A stretch of DNA of 64,000 nt from an uncultured Comamonadaceae bacterium (GCA_946482595.1 CAMLSD010000012.1:6660-70659), one strand, 5' to 3'. Positions 16,710 to 25,953 are shown, numbered from the stretch's first letter. A program made the numbers and translations. Notes: generated by a model from the sequence alone, not told the origin.

Positions 16710-16830
16710 GGCGGGAACTCCTGCGTCCGGACAACCTGGCTTGGACGCGTCATGGAGTTCAGGGTAGGGGCAGGCGCTTGCGGTGTCTGTAGGCGAGCGC
16801 ATGACAGGGCCACCGGTTCGCCCTGCAGGG

Positions 16831-17469
16831 TCACTGGATCAGACCGTTCTTGACGGCGTAGTAGGTGAGCTCGGCATTGCTGCCCAGCTGGAGCTTCTCG
16901 AGCAGGCGGCTACGGTAGGTGCTCACCGTCTTGACGCTGATGAACAACTCGTCGGCGATCTGCGTGACCGACATGCCGCCGGCCAGCTTGCACAGCACCT
17001 GGAACTCGCGCTCGGACAGTTCCTGGTGGGCCGGCCCGGCATTGGGCTGGTCCAGGCGGTTGGCCATCAGGTCGGCCACCGTGGGGCTCAGGTAGCGCCG
17101 GCCCTGCAGCACGACGCGGATCGCTCGCAGGATCTCGTCGATGTCGGAGTCCTTCTTGAGGTAGCCGTTGGCGCCGGCGCGCAGCAGGTTGATCGCGTAC
17201 TGTTCTTCGGGGAAGGCGCTGACGATCAGCACCGGAATGTCGCCCAGGTGGTTGCGGATCAGCCGCAGGGTGTCCACGCCGGTGCGGTCAGGCAGCGAGA
17301 TGTCGAGCAGGACCAGGTCCCACTGGCCCTCACGCAGCGCGGCCAGGGTTTCGGCACTGGTGGCGGCCTCCCCGGCCACGCACAGGTCAGGTTCGGCGTC
17401 GATCAGTTGCTTGAGGCCGGCGCGCACGATCTTGTGGTCGTCGGCGAGAAGTATGCGTTTGCGCTCCAT
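16831..17469 (-). CDS. NarL/FixJ-family response regulator (LuxR-type HTH)
   Basis: 212 residues: receiver domain with D56 in 'LVLLDISLPDRTG' and C-terminal LuxR-type helix-turn-helix ('LSEREFQVLCKLAGGMSVTQIADELFISVKTVSTY', in two overlapping parts). It is divergent from a NarX-type histidine kinase gene, its likely partner. I start at the ATG at 17469, where the receiver domain begins; the frame is open much further upstream but would have to read through a strong terminator hairpin (17502-17533). That hairpin lies only 32 bases before the start codon, so expression may be controlled by attenuation. Confidence 0.9.
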   Translation of the reverse strand: MERKRILLADDHKIVRAGLKQLIDAEPDLCVAGEAATSAETLAALREGQWDLVLLDISLPDRTGVDTLRLIRNHLGDIPVLIVSAFPEEQYAINLLRAGANGYLKKDSDIDEILRAIRVVLQGRRYLSPTVADLMANRLDQPNAGPAHQELSEREFQVLCKLAGGMSVTQIADELFISVKTVSTYRSRLLEKLQLGSNAELTYYAVKNGLIQ

Positions 17470-17501
17470 GATGACCTTGCTGCTGTTGGGATGATTCTGG
17501 C

Positions 17502-17533
17502 AAAAAAAGGAGGGGCTGTGCGGGCACAGCCCC
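17502..17533 (-). terminator. Intrinsic terminator inside the leader of the NarL-type regulator gene
   Basis: On the minus strand GGGGCTGTG pairs with CACAGCCCC (17525-17533 and 17512-17520, loop CCCG) and is followed by TCC and seven T residues (17508-17502). This is a textbook Rho-independent terminator, yet no minus-strand gene lies upstream of it: the next gene upstream is the divergent kinase. It therefore either attenuates the regulator gene or ends a small RNA starting between about 17540 and 17680. Confidence 0.8.
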
Positions 17534-17680
17534 CCTGAGGCACCACGGACATCGCGGTTGGGGAGGGAGGAGGGATCCGTGGTGGAACACCTTGACTTCA
17601 TGGTAGAAAGCCCGAGGCTCCGACGATGTAGTCCCGCCCGGTGGCGGGCTTGTCGGAGGTGTCTGACACAACTGCCGCGC

Positions 17681-19165
17681 ATGTCCACTCCCCCTGCGTC
17701 CCGTGCTCCGCTTTGGAGCGAACTGCTGCGCCGCCTGAAGGCCGCGCGCGATGAGGTCGAGGCTGCCGCCGCACGCTCGGGGCAGGTGCCGGCCCATCTG
17801 CTGCGTCGCCTGGCCGTACTGAAGCTGGCCGTGCCGATCACGGTGATTGCCGGCGCGGCGATGCTGTGGGTGACCGAAAAAGGCTACCAGCAGCTCGAGC
17901 AGACCTACGCCGAGCTCAAGGTCTCGCGCGAGTTCTCGCGCAACCTGAACAACCTGTCCTACCTGGCCGCGCGGGCCGAGGCCACCCAGGCCGAGTACCT
18001 GCTGAACCACACGCCGCAGGCGCTGTCGGCCCACCGCTCGGTGCTGCAGCAGATCACGGCACTGCAGGAGCCGCTCACGGTGTCGCAGCATGCCCCGGAC
18101 CTGGTCGACGACATGCAGGTCGTGCTCCAGTACGTGGCGGGCGAACGCAGCGAGCTGGAGCAGCTCATGGCCCTGCCCAGCGATGCCGCGGCAGCGGAAG
18201 TCGATGCCCGCCTGCGCCCCAACCCGGTGACCGACGGCACGCTGCGCGACGCGCTGGGCAAGATGGTCTCCAGCGAACGCAACCGGCTCGACTCGGCCGA
18301 GGCCGCCGCCTCCCGCGAGTTGCGCCACCAGCGCTGGCTGTCGGTGGCGTCGATCCTGGTGGGCATCCTGCTGCTGGTATTGCTGCTGCAGGCCTATCGC
18401 AACGAACTCGGCGAAGAACAGCGCATGGCGCAGCGGCTGCAGTCGGAACGCGACCGGCTGGAGCAGGCGGTGGCCGAACGCACGCATGAGCTGTCCGAAC
18501 TGGCCACCCACCTCCAGCATGTGGCCGAAACCGAAAAAAGCCGGCTGGCGCGCGAGCTGCACGACGAGCTCGGCGCCATCCTCACGGCCAGCAAGATGGA
18601 CGTGGCGATGATGCTGCGGCGCAACCTGGAACCCAAGGACACCACCATCGCCGGGCTGCGCCGTCTTCAGGAGAACCTGGAGCGCGGGGTGCAGCTCAAG
18701 CGCCGCGTGATCGAAGGCCTGGTGCCGACCACCCTGAACAACCTCGGTCTGGTGGCCGCACTCGATGCGCTGGCCGACGAGGTCGCCACCCAGAGCGGCA
18801 TGACGGTCGAGTGTTCGCTGCCCGAGGACCTGGTGCTCGACACCGGACGCAGCATCGCGATCTTCCGCATCGTGCAGGAGGCCCTGACCAACGTGCAGAA
18901 ACACGCGCAGGCCAGCCGCGTGCACCTGCAGCTCGACCACGATGACGAGATGCTGCGCCTGGAGCTGCGCGACAACGGCCGGGGGCTGGGCGCCGCTGCG
19001 CGCGGGCCACGGCTGAAAAGCCACGGCCTGCTGGGCATGAAACATCGGGTCGACGCCTTCCACGGGCGGTTCGAGATCGGCCCGGCCGATGGCGGCGGTA
19101 CCCGGCTGCGCGTGAGCCTGCCGCTGCAGGACCCGCCTGCACCGAACGAGCGGGCCGACACATGA
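17681..19165 (+). CDS. NarX-type sensor histidine kinase
   Basis: 494-residue membrane kinase: TM1 at about 47-64, a helical periplasmic sensor region (about 66-216, CHASE3-like in appearance), TM2 at about 218-238, coiled coil, then a HisKA_3 domain with H294 in 'SRLARELHDELGAI' and a HATPase domain with 'EALTNVQKHA' and 'DNGRGLG'. HisKA_3 kinases partner with NarL-type regulators such as the divergent gene. The ATG at 17681 is preferred over an upstream in-frame start that adds an Arg-rich head. Its stop overlaps the start of the binding-protein gene as ATGA. Confidence 0.88.
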   Translation: MSTPPASRAPLWSELLRRLKAARDEVEAAAARSGQVPAHLLRRLAVLKLAVPITVIAGAAMLWVTEKGYQQLEQTYAELKVSREFSRNLNNLSYLAARAEATQAEYLLNHTPQALSAHRSVLQQITALQEPLTVSQHAPDLVDDMQVVLQYVAGERSELEQLMALPSDAAAAEVDARLRPNPVTDGTLRDALGKMVSSERNRLDSAEAAASRELRHQRWLSVASILVGILLLVLLLQAYRNELGEEQRMAQRLQSERDRLEQAVAERTHELSELATHLQHVAETEKSRLARELHDELGAILTASKMDVAMMLRRNLEPKDTTIAGLRRLQENLERGVQLKRRVIEGLVPTTLNNLGLVAALDALADEVATQSGMTVECSLPEDLVLDTGRSIAIFRIVQEALTNVQKHAQASRVHLQLDHDDEMLRLELRDNGRGLGAAARGPRLKSHGLLGMKHRVDAFHGRFEIGPADGGGTRLRVSLPLQDPPAPNERADT

Positions 19166-19971
19166 CGCCCCCGCGCCGCGCGCACCGAGCCGCCGCCGCC
19201 CTGGCGCTGGCCCTGGGTGCTGCCGCCTCCTGGATCGTGCCAGCCGGGCCCGCCACGGCCCGACCGGTCGTGCTGACCACCACCGAGTACTCACCCTACT
19301 GCAGCACGGCATTGCCGCGCGGCGGCGTGCTGGTCGACCTGGCCGTCACGGCGCTACGGCAGGCCGGCCACACGGCCGAGGTGCGGTTCATGCCCTGGGC
19401 GCGCGCGCTCAGCCTGGGCCAGCAGGGGGAGGTCGACGGCGTGCTGTGCATCTGGAAGTCGCCGGCGCGCGAGCAGGACTTCGTGTTTTCAGACCCGCTG
19501 GTCACCAGCCGCATCATGTTGTGCCGGCGCCCCGGGCCGGGGCCCGAGCGCTTCACCGGCTTCAGCGACCTGCCGGGCGCCACCGTGGGCGTGGTGCGTG
19601 GTTACGCCCTGCCGCCCAGCCTGGCCGGTGCCGGCGTGCCCACGCGTGAAGTGACCAGCGACCTGCAGGGCCTGCGCATGCTGATGGCCGGTCGCTTCGA
19701 CTTCATGCTGATGGACGATCGGGTCGCACAGCAGCTGATGACCGACCACACCGACCTCCAGGGCATCAGCTGCCTGGAGCCCGCCCTGCAGACGCCGGAG
19801 CAGTTCATGGCGCTGTCGCGCAAGGTGCCCGATGCGGCAGCCATCATCCAGGCCTTCAACCAGGCACTGCGCCAGATGGCCGCGCGCGGTGAGCTGCAGC
19901 GCATCCTGGGCACACCTGGCGCGGCGCCTGCCGCACCGTCGCCCGCCACCGCCCCCCAGCCAGCGCGCTGA
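19162..19971 (+). CDS. Periplasmic solute-binding protein (SBP_bac_3 family)
   Basis: 269 residues with a signal peptide (hydrophobic about 11-30, cleavage near 'TARP') and an extracellular solute-binding family 3 fold: 'LVDLAVTALRQAGHTAEVRFMPW', 'GEVDGVLCIWKS', 'DFVFSDPLV', 'GATVGVVRGYALP'. A Pro/Ala-rich tail ends it. No permease or ATPase gene is nearby; instead the gene is coupled by ATGA to a sensor kinase. That suggests ligand sensing with the kinase rather than classic uptake, which is inference. Confidence 0.8.
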   Translation: MTPPRRAHRAAAALALALGAAASWIVPAGPATARPVVLTTTEYSPYCSTALPRGGVLVDLAVTALRQAGHTAEVRFMPWARALSLGQQGEVDGVLCIWKSPAREQDFVFSDPLVTSRIMLCRRPGPGPERFTGFSDLPGATVGVVRGYALPPSLAGAGVPTREVTSDLQGLRMLMAGRFDFMLMDDRVAQQLMTDHTDLQGISCLEPALQTPEQFMALSRKVPDAAAIIQAFNQALRQMAARGELQRILGTPGAAPAAPSPATAPQPAR

Positions 19972-19977
19972 CCGGCC

Positions 19978-21153
19978 TCAGCGCCGGCCGAACATCATCT
20001 GCCGGGCCAGCGCGGCCTTGACCGGCGCCAGCCGCTGCAGCGCCACCATGCCCAGGCCGCGGGCCGTGCTCAGCCCCGGCCACGGCCAGGTGAAGCTGCG
20101 CGCGAGGAAGTCGGTCGCGGCGATCATGCTCCAGCGGTCAGGCGCACGCGACCACTCGACCCGCCGCAGCGCGGCCGTCACATCCGGCGCGACGGCCAGG
20201 CGCCGCACCAGCTCGAACGCATCGCGCAGGCCGAGGTTCAGGCCCTGGCCGGCCACCGGGTGCAGCGTCTGGGCGGCATTGCCGATGCGTACCAGGCGGC
20301 CGTCCACCAGGGTGCGCTCGGCATTGAGGCCCAGCGCAAAACACTTGAGCGGCGACACCGCCGTGACACGGCCGGCGGCCGCCGGCAGCACATGGTTGAG
20401 CACCGCCTGACGCTGGGTATCGTTCAGCTCGCGCACCGGGTCATCGTCGCTCGGCACACACCACACCAGGGCCGCGCGCCCGGGCGCCAGCGGCAGCAGC
20501 GCCACCGGCCCGGACGGCGTGAAACGTTCGTAGGCCGTGCCCGGCGGCATGCCGTCCAGGGTGACCTGACCGACCCAGGCGGTCTGGCGGTAATCGTGCG
20601 TGACGGCCTTGCGGGCCTGGTCGGCGAACACCCCGCCTTCGGCGACCGCCACCAGGTCGAATCGCTCCACGACTTCGGCATCGACCTCCACGCCACCGGC
20701 CACATTGCGCAGCCCCGCCACCTTGACGCCAAAGCGGCTGGCCAGCCGGCCGGGCTCGGCCTCGCAGGCCGCCTGCCACTGGCGCTGCAGCGGTGCCACG
20801 AGCGCACCGTAGCTGAGCACCGCCCCCAGCATCGGCACGCCTTCGCTCAGGGCGTCGATCGTGACCTCCGGCGGGCCGAACCGGTCGAGCAGCACCGTGG
20901 GCTGCTGCTGCGACACATGCACATGCAGGATGGGTTGCGCCTGGGCCTGGGGCCAGGCGTCCAGGCGCTGCAGCAGCTGCACGCTGCCCAGCGACAGCGC
21001 CAGCGTACGCGGGTCGCCGGAGACGTCCTGGCTGGCCGAGCGGGCATCAAACACGGTGATGCGCGCGTGCGGCAGGTCGCGTGCCGCCAGCAGAGCCAGC
21101 GCCAGCCCGGCCGGGCCGGCACCGACCACGGCGATGTCCAGGGATTGCATCAT
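19978..21153 (-). CDS. UbiH/UbiF-family FAD-dependent hydroxylase
   Basis: 391-residue flavin monooxygenase. The FAD-binding 'DIAVVGAGPAGLALALLAA' is at residues 5-23, the second 'GDPRTLALS' segment follows, and the conserved C-terminal 'RLVRIGNAAQTLHPVAGQG' (GD-like motif with R-x-G-N-A) is at about 300. This family hydroxylates the ubiquinone ring under aerobic conditions; which ring position is modified cannot be told. The first ATG of ATGATG at 21153, 5 bases after AAGGAGC, is taken as start. It is divergent from the SPFH-led cluster. Confidence 0.87.
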   Translation of the reverse strand: MMQSLDIAVVGAGPAGLALALLAARDLPHARITVFDARSASQDVSGDPRTLALSLGSVQLLQRLDAWPQAQAQPILHVHVSQQQPTVLLDRFGPPEVTIDALSEGVPMLGAVLSYGALVAPLQRQWQAACEAEPGRLASRFGVKVAGLRNVAGGVEVDAEVVERFDLVAVAEGGVFADQARKAVTHDYRQTAWVGQVTLDGMPPGTAYERFTPSGPVALLPLAPGRAALVWCVPSDDDPVRELNDTQRQAVLNHVLPAAAGRVTAVSPLKCFALGLNAERTLVDGRLVRIGNAAQTLHPVAGQGLNLGLRDAFELVRRLAVAPDVTAALRRVEWSRAPDRWSMIAATDFLARSFTWPWPGLSTARGLGMVALQRLAPVKAALARQMMFGRR

Positions 21154-21338
21154 CACGGCTCCTTGCACTGAAGTTTGCGGCCGATCCACGGCCTTGGGTG
21201 CCATCACGCTCCGCTATTATCCGGAGCGCCCGCGCGCTGCGCGGCGCCAAGTGTTGCAGGCTGGCAGCCTGATGCCTGATCACTGGCGACACCTGTTCAA
21301 CGAACGTCCCACTCACGACACTGCCGGAGGACCCGACC

Positions 21339-22382
21339 ATGGCCCTGATGGATTTCATCAAGAAGCAGTTCATCGACATCCTCGAATGGACCGAGTCCGG
21401 CGACGGCGTGCTGGCCTGGCGCTACCCGATGGCCGGCAACGAGATCCAGTACGGCGGCTCGCTCACGGTGCGCGAGTCGCAGATGGCGGTGTTCGTCAAC
21501 GAAGGCAAGGTGGCCGACGTCTTCGGCCCCGGGCGCTACACGCTGACCACCAGCACCCTGCCGATCCTCACCTACCTGCAGAACTGGGACAAGCTGTTCC
21601 AGTCGCCGTTCAAGAGCGACGTCTACTTCTTCAGCACCCGCCAGCAGGTCGACCAGCGCTGGGGCACCACCCAGCCGGTGACCATCCGCGACAAGGACTT
21701 CGGCGCGGTGCGGCTGCGCGCCTTCGGCAACTACGCCTACCGCATCGTCGACCCCAGGCTGTTCCACACCGAGATCTCGGGCACGCGTGACACCTACACC
21801 GTGGCCGACCTCGACGGCCAGCTGCGCGCGCAGATGCTGCAGCACATCTCGGACGCGGTGGCCTCCAGCGGCATTCCCTTCCTCGACCTGGCCGCCAACC
21901 AGGTCGAATTCGCCGCGGCGCTGCAGGCGGCCACCGCCCCGTCGTTCGACAAGCTGGGGCTCAAGCTCGAGAGCGTGACGGTGCAGAACGTCTCGCTGCC
22001 TGAAGAGCTGCAGAAGATCCTCGACCAGAAGATCGGCATGGGCATGGTGGGCGACATGTCGCGCTTCATGCAGTACCAGACCGCGCAGTCGATTCCTGCG
22101 CTCGCCTCGGGCGCCGGGCATGGCGGCAGCGGTGTGGTGGGCGATGCGGTCGGCCTGGGCGCCGGCGTCGCGCTGGGCCAGGTGATGGCCCAGCAGCTCA
22201 GCCAGGGCCTGCAGGGCCAGCAGGCGGCCGCCGCTGCGGCGGCTGCGGCCGCCCCGGCGCCGATGAAACCCGACGAAGTCATGGCCACGATCGAGAAACT
22301 GGCCGACCTCAAGGCCAAGGGCATCCTCACCGAAGAAGAATTCGCGAGCAAGAAGTCGGAACTGCTCAAGAAGCTGGTCTGA
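21339..22382 (+). CDS. SPFH/Band-7 domain protein with C-terminal SHOCT domain
   Basis: 347 residues. Residues about 20-230 form an SPFH domain of the virion-core/YdjI type ('GSLTVRESQMAVFVNEGKVADVFGPGRYTL' in overlapping parts, 'FGNYAYRIVDPRLF'). After it come a Gly/Ala-rich linker ('GQQAAAAAAAAAAPAP') and a C-terminal SHOCT module ('IEKLADLKAKGILTEEEF'). SPFH proteins make membrane-bound oligomers. GGAGG precedes the ATG at 21339. It leads a five-gene plus-strand run (DUF4178, DUF350, aminopropyltransferase, FAD lipoprotein) with gaps of 9-61 bases. Related clusters carry PspA in this position. Confidence 0.86.
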   Translation: MALMDFIKKQFIDILEWTESGDGVLAWRYPMAGNEIQYGGSLTVRESQMAVFVNEGKVADVFGPGRYTLTTSTLPILTYLQNWDKLFQSPFKSDVYFFSTRQQVDQRWGTTQPVTIRDKDFGAVRLRAFGNYAYRIVDPRLFHTEISGTRDTYTVADLDGQLRAQMLQHISDAVASSGIPFLDLAANQVEFAAALQAATAPSFDKLGLKLESVTVQNVSLPEELQKILDQKIGMGMVGDMSRFMQYQTAQSIPALASGAGHGGSGVVGDAVGLGAGVALGQVMAQQLSQGLQGQQAAAAAAAAAAPAPMKPDEVMATIEKLADLKAKGILTEEEFASKKSELLKKLV

Positions 22383-22400
22383 CGTCCATCTGCTTGCGCC

Positions 22401-24032
22401 TTGGCCACCGAAGCGTCCTCTCCACAACGCGCCTACCGCGCCGCCTGCCCCAACTGCGGCGCCCCGGTCGACTTCCTGTCGCCAGCCTCGGCCATGGCGG
22501 TGTGCAGCTTTTGCCGCAGCACCGTGGTGCGCGAGGGCGACGCGCTGCGCCGCATCGGCGAAAGCGCGGAGCTGTTCGATGACCACAGCCCGCTGCAGCT
22601 CGGCGCCGCGGGCCGTTACCAAGGCCTGGCCTTCACCGTGGTCGGCCGGCTGCAGTACCGCTATGCCGACGGCACCTGGAACGAATGGCATGTCCTGATC
22701 GATCAGCCCAGCGCCGCCGGTGCACCGCTGCGCTCGGCCTTCCTGAGTGAAGACAACGGCCAGTACGTGCTGTCGGTCGAGGCCCCGCTGCAAGGCGCGG
22801 TGCCGCCCGCCGAAAGCCTGCGGGCCGGCGCCCAGGCCTTGGTCAACGGGGTGGCCTGGTCGGTCGCCTCGGTGTCGGCGGCCCGGCTGCTGGCCGCGCA
22901 GGGCGAACTGCCGACCGTGCCGGCCCTGCAGCGCGGCTTTGTGGTGGCCGACCTGCGCAACACCCAGGGCCAGGTCGGCACGCTCGACTACAGCGACCCG
23001 GCGGCCCCGCGCTGGTATGTGGGCAAGTCCGTCACGCTGGCCGAGCTGAGCCTCACGGGCTTGCGCGACGACATCACGAAGGACCTCAAGGCCCGCGGCA
23101 TCGAATGCCCGAGCTGCGGCACGGCGCTGGAGCCGACCCTGGCCACCACCCAGTCCATCGTCTGCCATCAGTGCAAGGCCGTGGTCGACGTCTCCAAGGG
23201 GGTGGGCGCGGACCTCGCCTACTACGCCCAGGGCAATGCCGGGCAAAGCGGCATGCAGCCACAGTTGCCGCTGGGCAAGCAGGGCACGCTGGCCATTGCC
23301 GGCAGCCCCAGCCTGCGCTGGCAGGTGGTGGGGTATGTCGAACGCTGCGAGATCGCCCAGGACCCCGACGATGAGCAGAGCTTCTGGCGCGAGTACCTGC
23401 TCTACCACCGCACCGCCGGTTTTGCCTTCCTGGTGGACACCGAGGACGGCTGGAGCGGCGTGCGCCCGCTGACCGGTGTGCCCAAGGTGCTGGGTGCCGA
23501 CCGGGTGTCGCATGACGGAGTGACCTACCGCCAGCTCTACACCTACACCGCCAAGGTCACCTATGTGCTGGGCGAGTTCTACTGGCGGCTCCAGCGCGAC
23601 CAGCTCACCCGCAACACCGACTACCAGGGCACCGGACCGCACGCGCGCAAGCGCCTGAACCGGGAAGAAACCACCGGCGGCAGCGGGTCCGAGGGCACGC
23701 ACGAGGTCGTCTGGTCGGCCGGCGAGGCGATCGACGCCCACCTGATCGCCAAGGCCTTCGGGTTGCCGGGCGCACAGGCGGCCAGCGTGCGCCGCGACGC
23801 CCGGCCCACCTCGGGCAGCGGTGGGCTGCTCGCCAAGCTGTTCGTGGGGATGTTCGTGATCGCCCTCGTGTTCGCGCTGGCCCGATGCGACGATGACGAA
23901 TGCGATACCGTGCGCGCCAACTTCGGCGAGGCCTCGCAGGAATACCGCAGCTGCCGCGCCGGCACCGGCGCCTACGCCCGCACCACCGGCGGCTCCTGGG
24001 GGGGATTCAGCAGCGGTGGCTGGCACAAGTGA
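22401..24032 (+). CDS. Zinc-ribbon DUF4178 domain protein
   Basis: 543 residues. The N-terminus has a zinc ribbon (C16/C19 in 'CPNCGAPV', C35/C38 in 'CSFC'), followed by a DUF4178 domain ('GRYQGLAFTVVGRLQYRY', 'WNEWHVLI'), a second zinc ribbon ('CPSCGTALE', 'CHQC') near 233-260, and a second DUF4178 copy ('LRWQVVGYVERCEI', 'FWREYLLY'). A membrane helix ('LLAKLFVGMFVIALVFALA') near the end is followed by a Gly/Ser-rich tail. The start is TTG at 22401; no in-frame ATG precedes the first zinc ribbon and no clear ribosome site is visible, so the start is uncertain. Function unknown; always with membrane and polyamine genes in such clusters. Confidence 0.82.
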   Translation: MATEASSPQRAYRAACPNCGAPVDFLSPASAMAVCSFCRSTVVREGDALRRIGESAELFDDHSPLQLGAAGRYQGLAFTVVGRLQYRYADGTWNEWHVLIDQPSAAGAPLRSAFLSEDNGQYVLSVEAPLQGAVPPAESLRAGAQALVNGVAWSVASVSAARLLAAQGELPTVPALQRGFVVADLRNTQGQVGTLDYSDPAAPRWYVGKSVTLAELSLTGLRDDITKDLKARGIECPSCGTALEPTLATTQSIVCHQCKAVVDVSKGVGADLAYYAQGNAGQSGMQPQLPLGKQGTLAIAGSPSLRWQVVGYVERCEIAQDPDDEQSFWREYLLYHRTAGFAFLVDTEDGWSGVRPLTGVPKVLGADRVSHDGVTYRQLYTYTAKVTYVLGEFYWRLQRDQLTRNTDYQGTGPHARKRLNREETTGGSGSEGTHEVVWSAGEAIDAHLIAKAFGLPGAQAASVRRDARPTSGSGGLLAKLFVGMFVIALVFALARCDDDECDTVRANFGEASQEYRSCRAGTGAYARTTGGSWGGFSSGGWHK

Positions 24033-24050
24033 TTCAACAAGGAGCACACC

Positions 24051-24281
24051 ATGGGAATGGCAGGGTTCGAATGGATGAGGCCCGGCGTGTTCGCCGGCTC
24101 GATCGTCTATGCGCTGATCGGCGTGCTGATCTTCTGGATCAGCTTCATCGTGATCGACAAGCTCACCCCCTACGACCTGTGGGGCGAGATCGTCGAGAAG
24201 AAGAACATGGCACTGGCGATCGTGGTGGCCGCGATGTGCCTGGGCATCTCGATCATCGTGGCCGCCGCGATCCACGGATGA
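24051..24281 (+). CDS. DUF350 family membrane protein
   Basis: 76 residues with two membrane helices (about 14-36 and 52-74) separated by a charged loop ('DKLTPYDLWGEIVEKKN'), the YjfL/DUF350 pattern. AAGGAG lies 6 bases before the ATG. In Escherichia coli the DUF350 protein YjfL sits in an operon with a PspA homologue and a glutathionylspermidine-synthase-like protein; the same company of membrane-organising and polyamine proteins is seen here. Channel or carrier activity has been proposed for the family but is not shown. Confidence 0.85.
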   Translation: MGMAGFEWMRPGVFAGSIVYALIGVLIFWISFIVIDKLTPYDLWGEIVEKKNMALAIVVAAMCLGISIIVAAAIHG

Positions 24282-24333
24282 GCCGCATGGCCGGTGGGCC
24301 CACCGCGCCGGCCTGGCCTCGTGACCTTCCCCG

Positions 24334-25941
24334 ATGGATCCCGACGCGCTGAACCCGCCCGCCAGCCGCGCGGACACACCGGCCGACCCCACGCCTGGCA
24401 GCCCGCCCGAGCCCTCGCGCGTGCGCCCGGGCGAGGTGGTGCTGCTCGTCTCGGTGTTTGTGGTTGCGGCCTGTGGGCTGGTCTACGAACTGGCCGCGGG
24501 CGCCCTGGCCAGCTATCTGCTCGGTGATTCGGTCCTGCAGTTCTCGACCATCATCGGTGCCTACCTGTTCGCGATGGGCATCGGCTCGTACCTGTCGCGC
24601 TTTTTCGAGCGCCAGCTGGTGGCGCACTTCCTGCGCATCGAGCTGCTGGTCGGACTGATCGGCGGCCTGTTGCCGGCAACCCTGTTCGTGCTGCACAGCA
24701 TCGCGCCCTCGCCGTTCCGGATCGTGCTGTACGGCCTGGTGCTGCTGGTGGGCACGCTGGTGGGGCTGGAGATCCCGCTGGTGATGCGCATCCTCAAGCG
24801 CCACTTCCGCGACCGCTACGCCCTGAAGGACCTCGTCTCGCAGGTGCTCACCTTCGACTACCTGGGCGCGCTGGCGGTGTCGGTGGCCTTTCCGCTGCTG
24901 CTCGTGCCGCAGCTCGGGCTGATCCGCACGGGGCTCTTTTTCGGCCTGCTCAATGTGGCGGTGGCAGTGTGGGCGCTGTGGCTGTTCCGGGCCGAGCTGC
25001 GCCACTTCGGTGCGCATGCGATGGCCTGCGGATCGGTGATCGTCGTGCTGGCCGCTGCCTTTGTCGGCGCGAACCGCCTGACCACCTGGAGCGAGGACCA
25101 GTTCTACGCCGACCACATCATCTACAGCGAAACCTCACCGTGGCAGCGCATCGTGCTCACCCGCAGCGAGGCCGGCACACGCCTGTATCTCAACGGCAAC
25201 CTGCAGTTCAATTCGCGCGACGAATACCGCTACCACGAGGCCCTGGTGCATCCGGCGATGGCCGCCCACGGGGCACCGCAACGTGTGCTCGTGCTCGGTG
25301 GCGGTGACGGCATGGCCGTGCGCGAGGTGTTGCGCCACCCCGCCGTCAAAGAGGTCACGCTGGTCGAGCTGGACCCGCGCATGACCCGGCTGTTCCACGA
25401 CGAGCCGCTGCTGCGCCAGCTCAATGCCGATGCGCTGCATTCACCGAAGCTGCGCACCGTGAACCAGGACGCGTTCACCTGGCTGCAGCAGGGTGACGAC
25501 ACCTTCGACGTGATCATCGTGGACTTCCCCGACCCCACCAACTTCTCGATCGGCAAGCTCTACACGACCACCTTCTACAACCTGCTGGACCAGCGCCTGG
25601 CCGCCTCCGGCTATGCGGTGATCCAGACCACCTCGCCGCTGATCGCGCGACGCAGTTACTGGACGGTGGCCACGACGCTGGAGACCGTGGGGTTCACCGT
25701 GTCGCCCTACCATGCCCATGTGCCAAGCTTCGGTGAGTGGGGTTTCATCATCGCCTCGCGCCGGCCCTACCGCATGCCGCAGCAGTTGCCGCCCGGACTG
25801 CGTTTCCTGACGGTCCCCGGCCTGCCCGCGCTGTTCGACTTCCCTCCCGACATGGCCCGTGTGCCGGCCGAGGCCAACCGGCTGTCCAACCAGGCGCTGG
25901 TGCACATCTTCGAAGAGGAGTGGGGACGTGCGCTGCACTGA
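24334..25941 (+). CDS. speE: Membrane-anchored polyamine aminopropyltransferase (spermidine synthase family)
   Basis: 535 residues: about seven membrane helices in residues 33-245, then a cytosolic aminopropyltransferase domain. Canonical features are 'LYLNGNLQFNSRDEYRYHE' (substrate loop with D-E-Y-x-Y-H-E), the dcSAM-binding 'VLVLGGGDGMAVREVL', the acidic 'LVELDPRM' and the catalytic 'DFPDPTN' segment. It should transfer an aminopropyl group from decarboxylated SAM to a polyamine-like acceptor. Free-standing SpeE is about 290 aa and soluble, so this membrane version points to a membrane-localised acceptor or product. No speD was found nearby. Confidence 0.87.
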   Translation: MDPDALNPPASRADTPADPTPGSPPEPSRVRPGEVVLLVSVFVVAACGLVYELAAGALASYLLGDSVLQFSTIIGAYLFAMGIGSYLSRFFERQLVAHFLRIELLVGLIGGLLPATLFVLHSIAPSPFRIVLYGLVLLVGTLVGLEIPLVMRILKRHFRDRYALKDLVSQVLTFDYLGALAVSVAFPLLLVPQLGLIRTGLFFGLLNVAVAVWALWLFRAELRHFGAHAMACGSVIVVLAAAFVGANRLTTWSEDQFYADHIIYSETSPWQRIVLTRSEAGTRLYLNGNLQFNSRDEYRYHEALVHPAMAAHGAPQRVLVLGGGDGMAVREVLRHPAVKEVTLVELDPRMTRLFHDEPLLRQLNADALHSPKLRTVNQDAFTWLQQGDDTFDVIIVDFPDPTNFSIGKLYTTTFYNLLDQRLAASGYAVIQTTSPLIARRSYWTVATTLETVGFTVSPYHAHVPSFGEWGFIIASRRPYRMPQQLPPGLRFLTVPGLPALFDFPPDMARVPAEANRLSNQALVHIFEEEWGRALH

Positions 25942-25953
25942 CCCCGCACCGTG

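Noticed and set aside
17470..17841. In-frame N-terminal extension of the NarL-type regulator
   Set aside because: It would read through a strong terminator hairpin and overlap the start of the divergent kinase; the receiver domain begins exactly at the ATG at 17469.
21208..21227. Inverted repeat GCTCCG/CGGAGC around a TATTAT in the UbiH-SPFH divergent region
   Set aside because: TATTAT is a fair -10 but the nearest -35-like element is at the wrong distance; a six-bp stem is expected by chance in this GC content.
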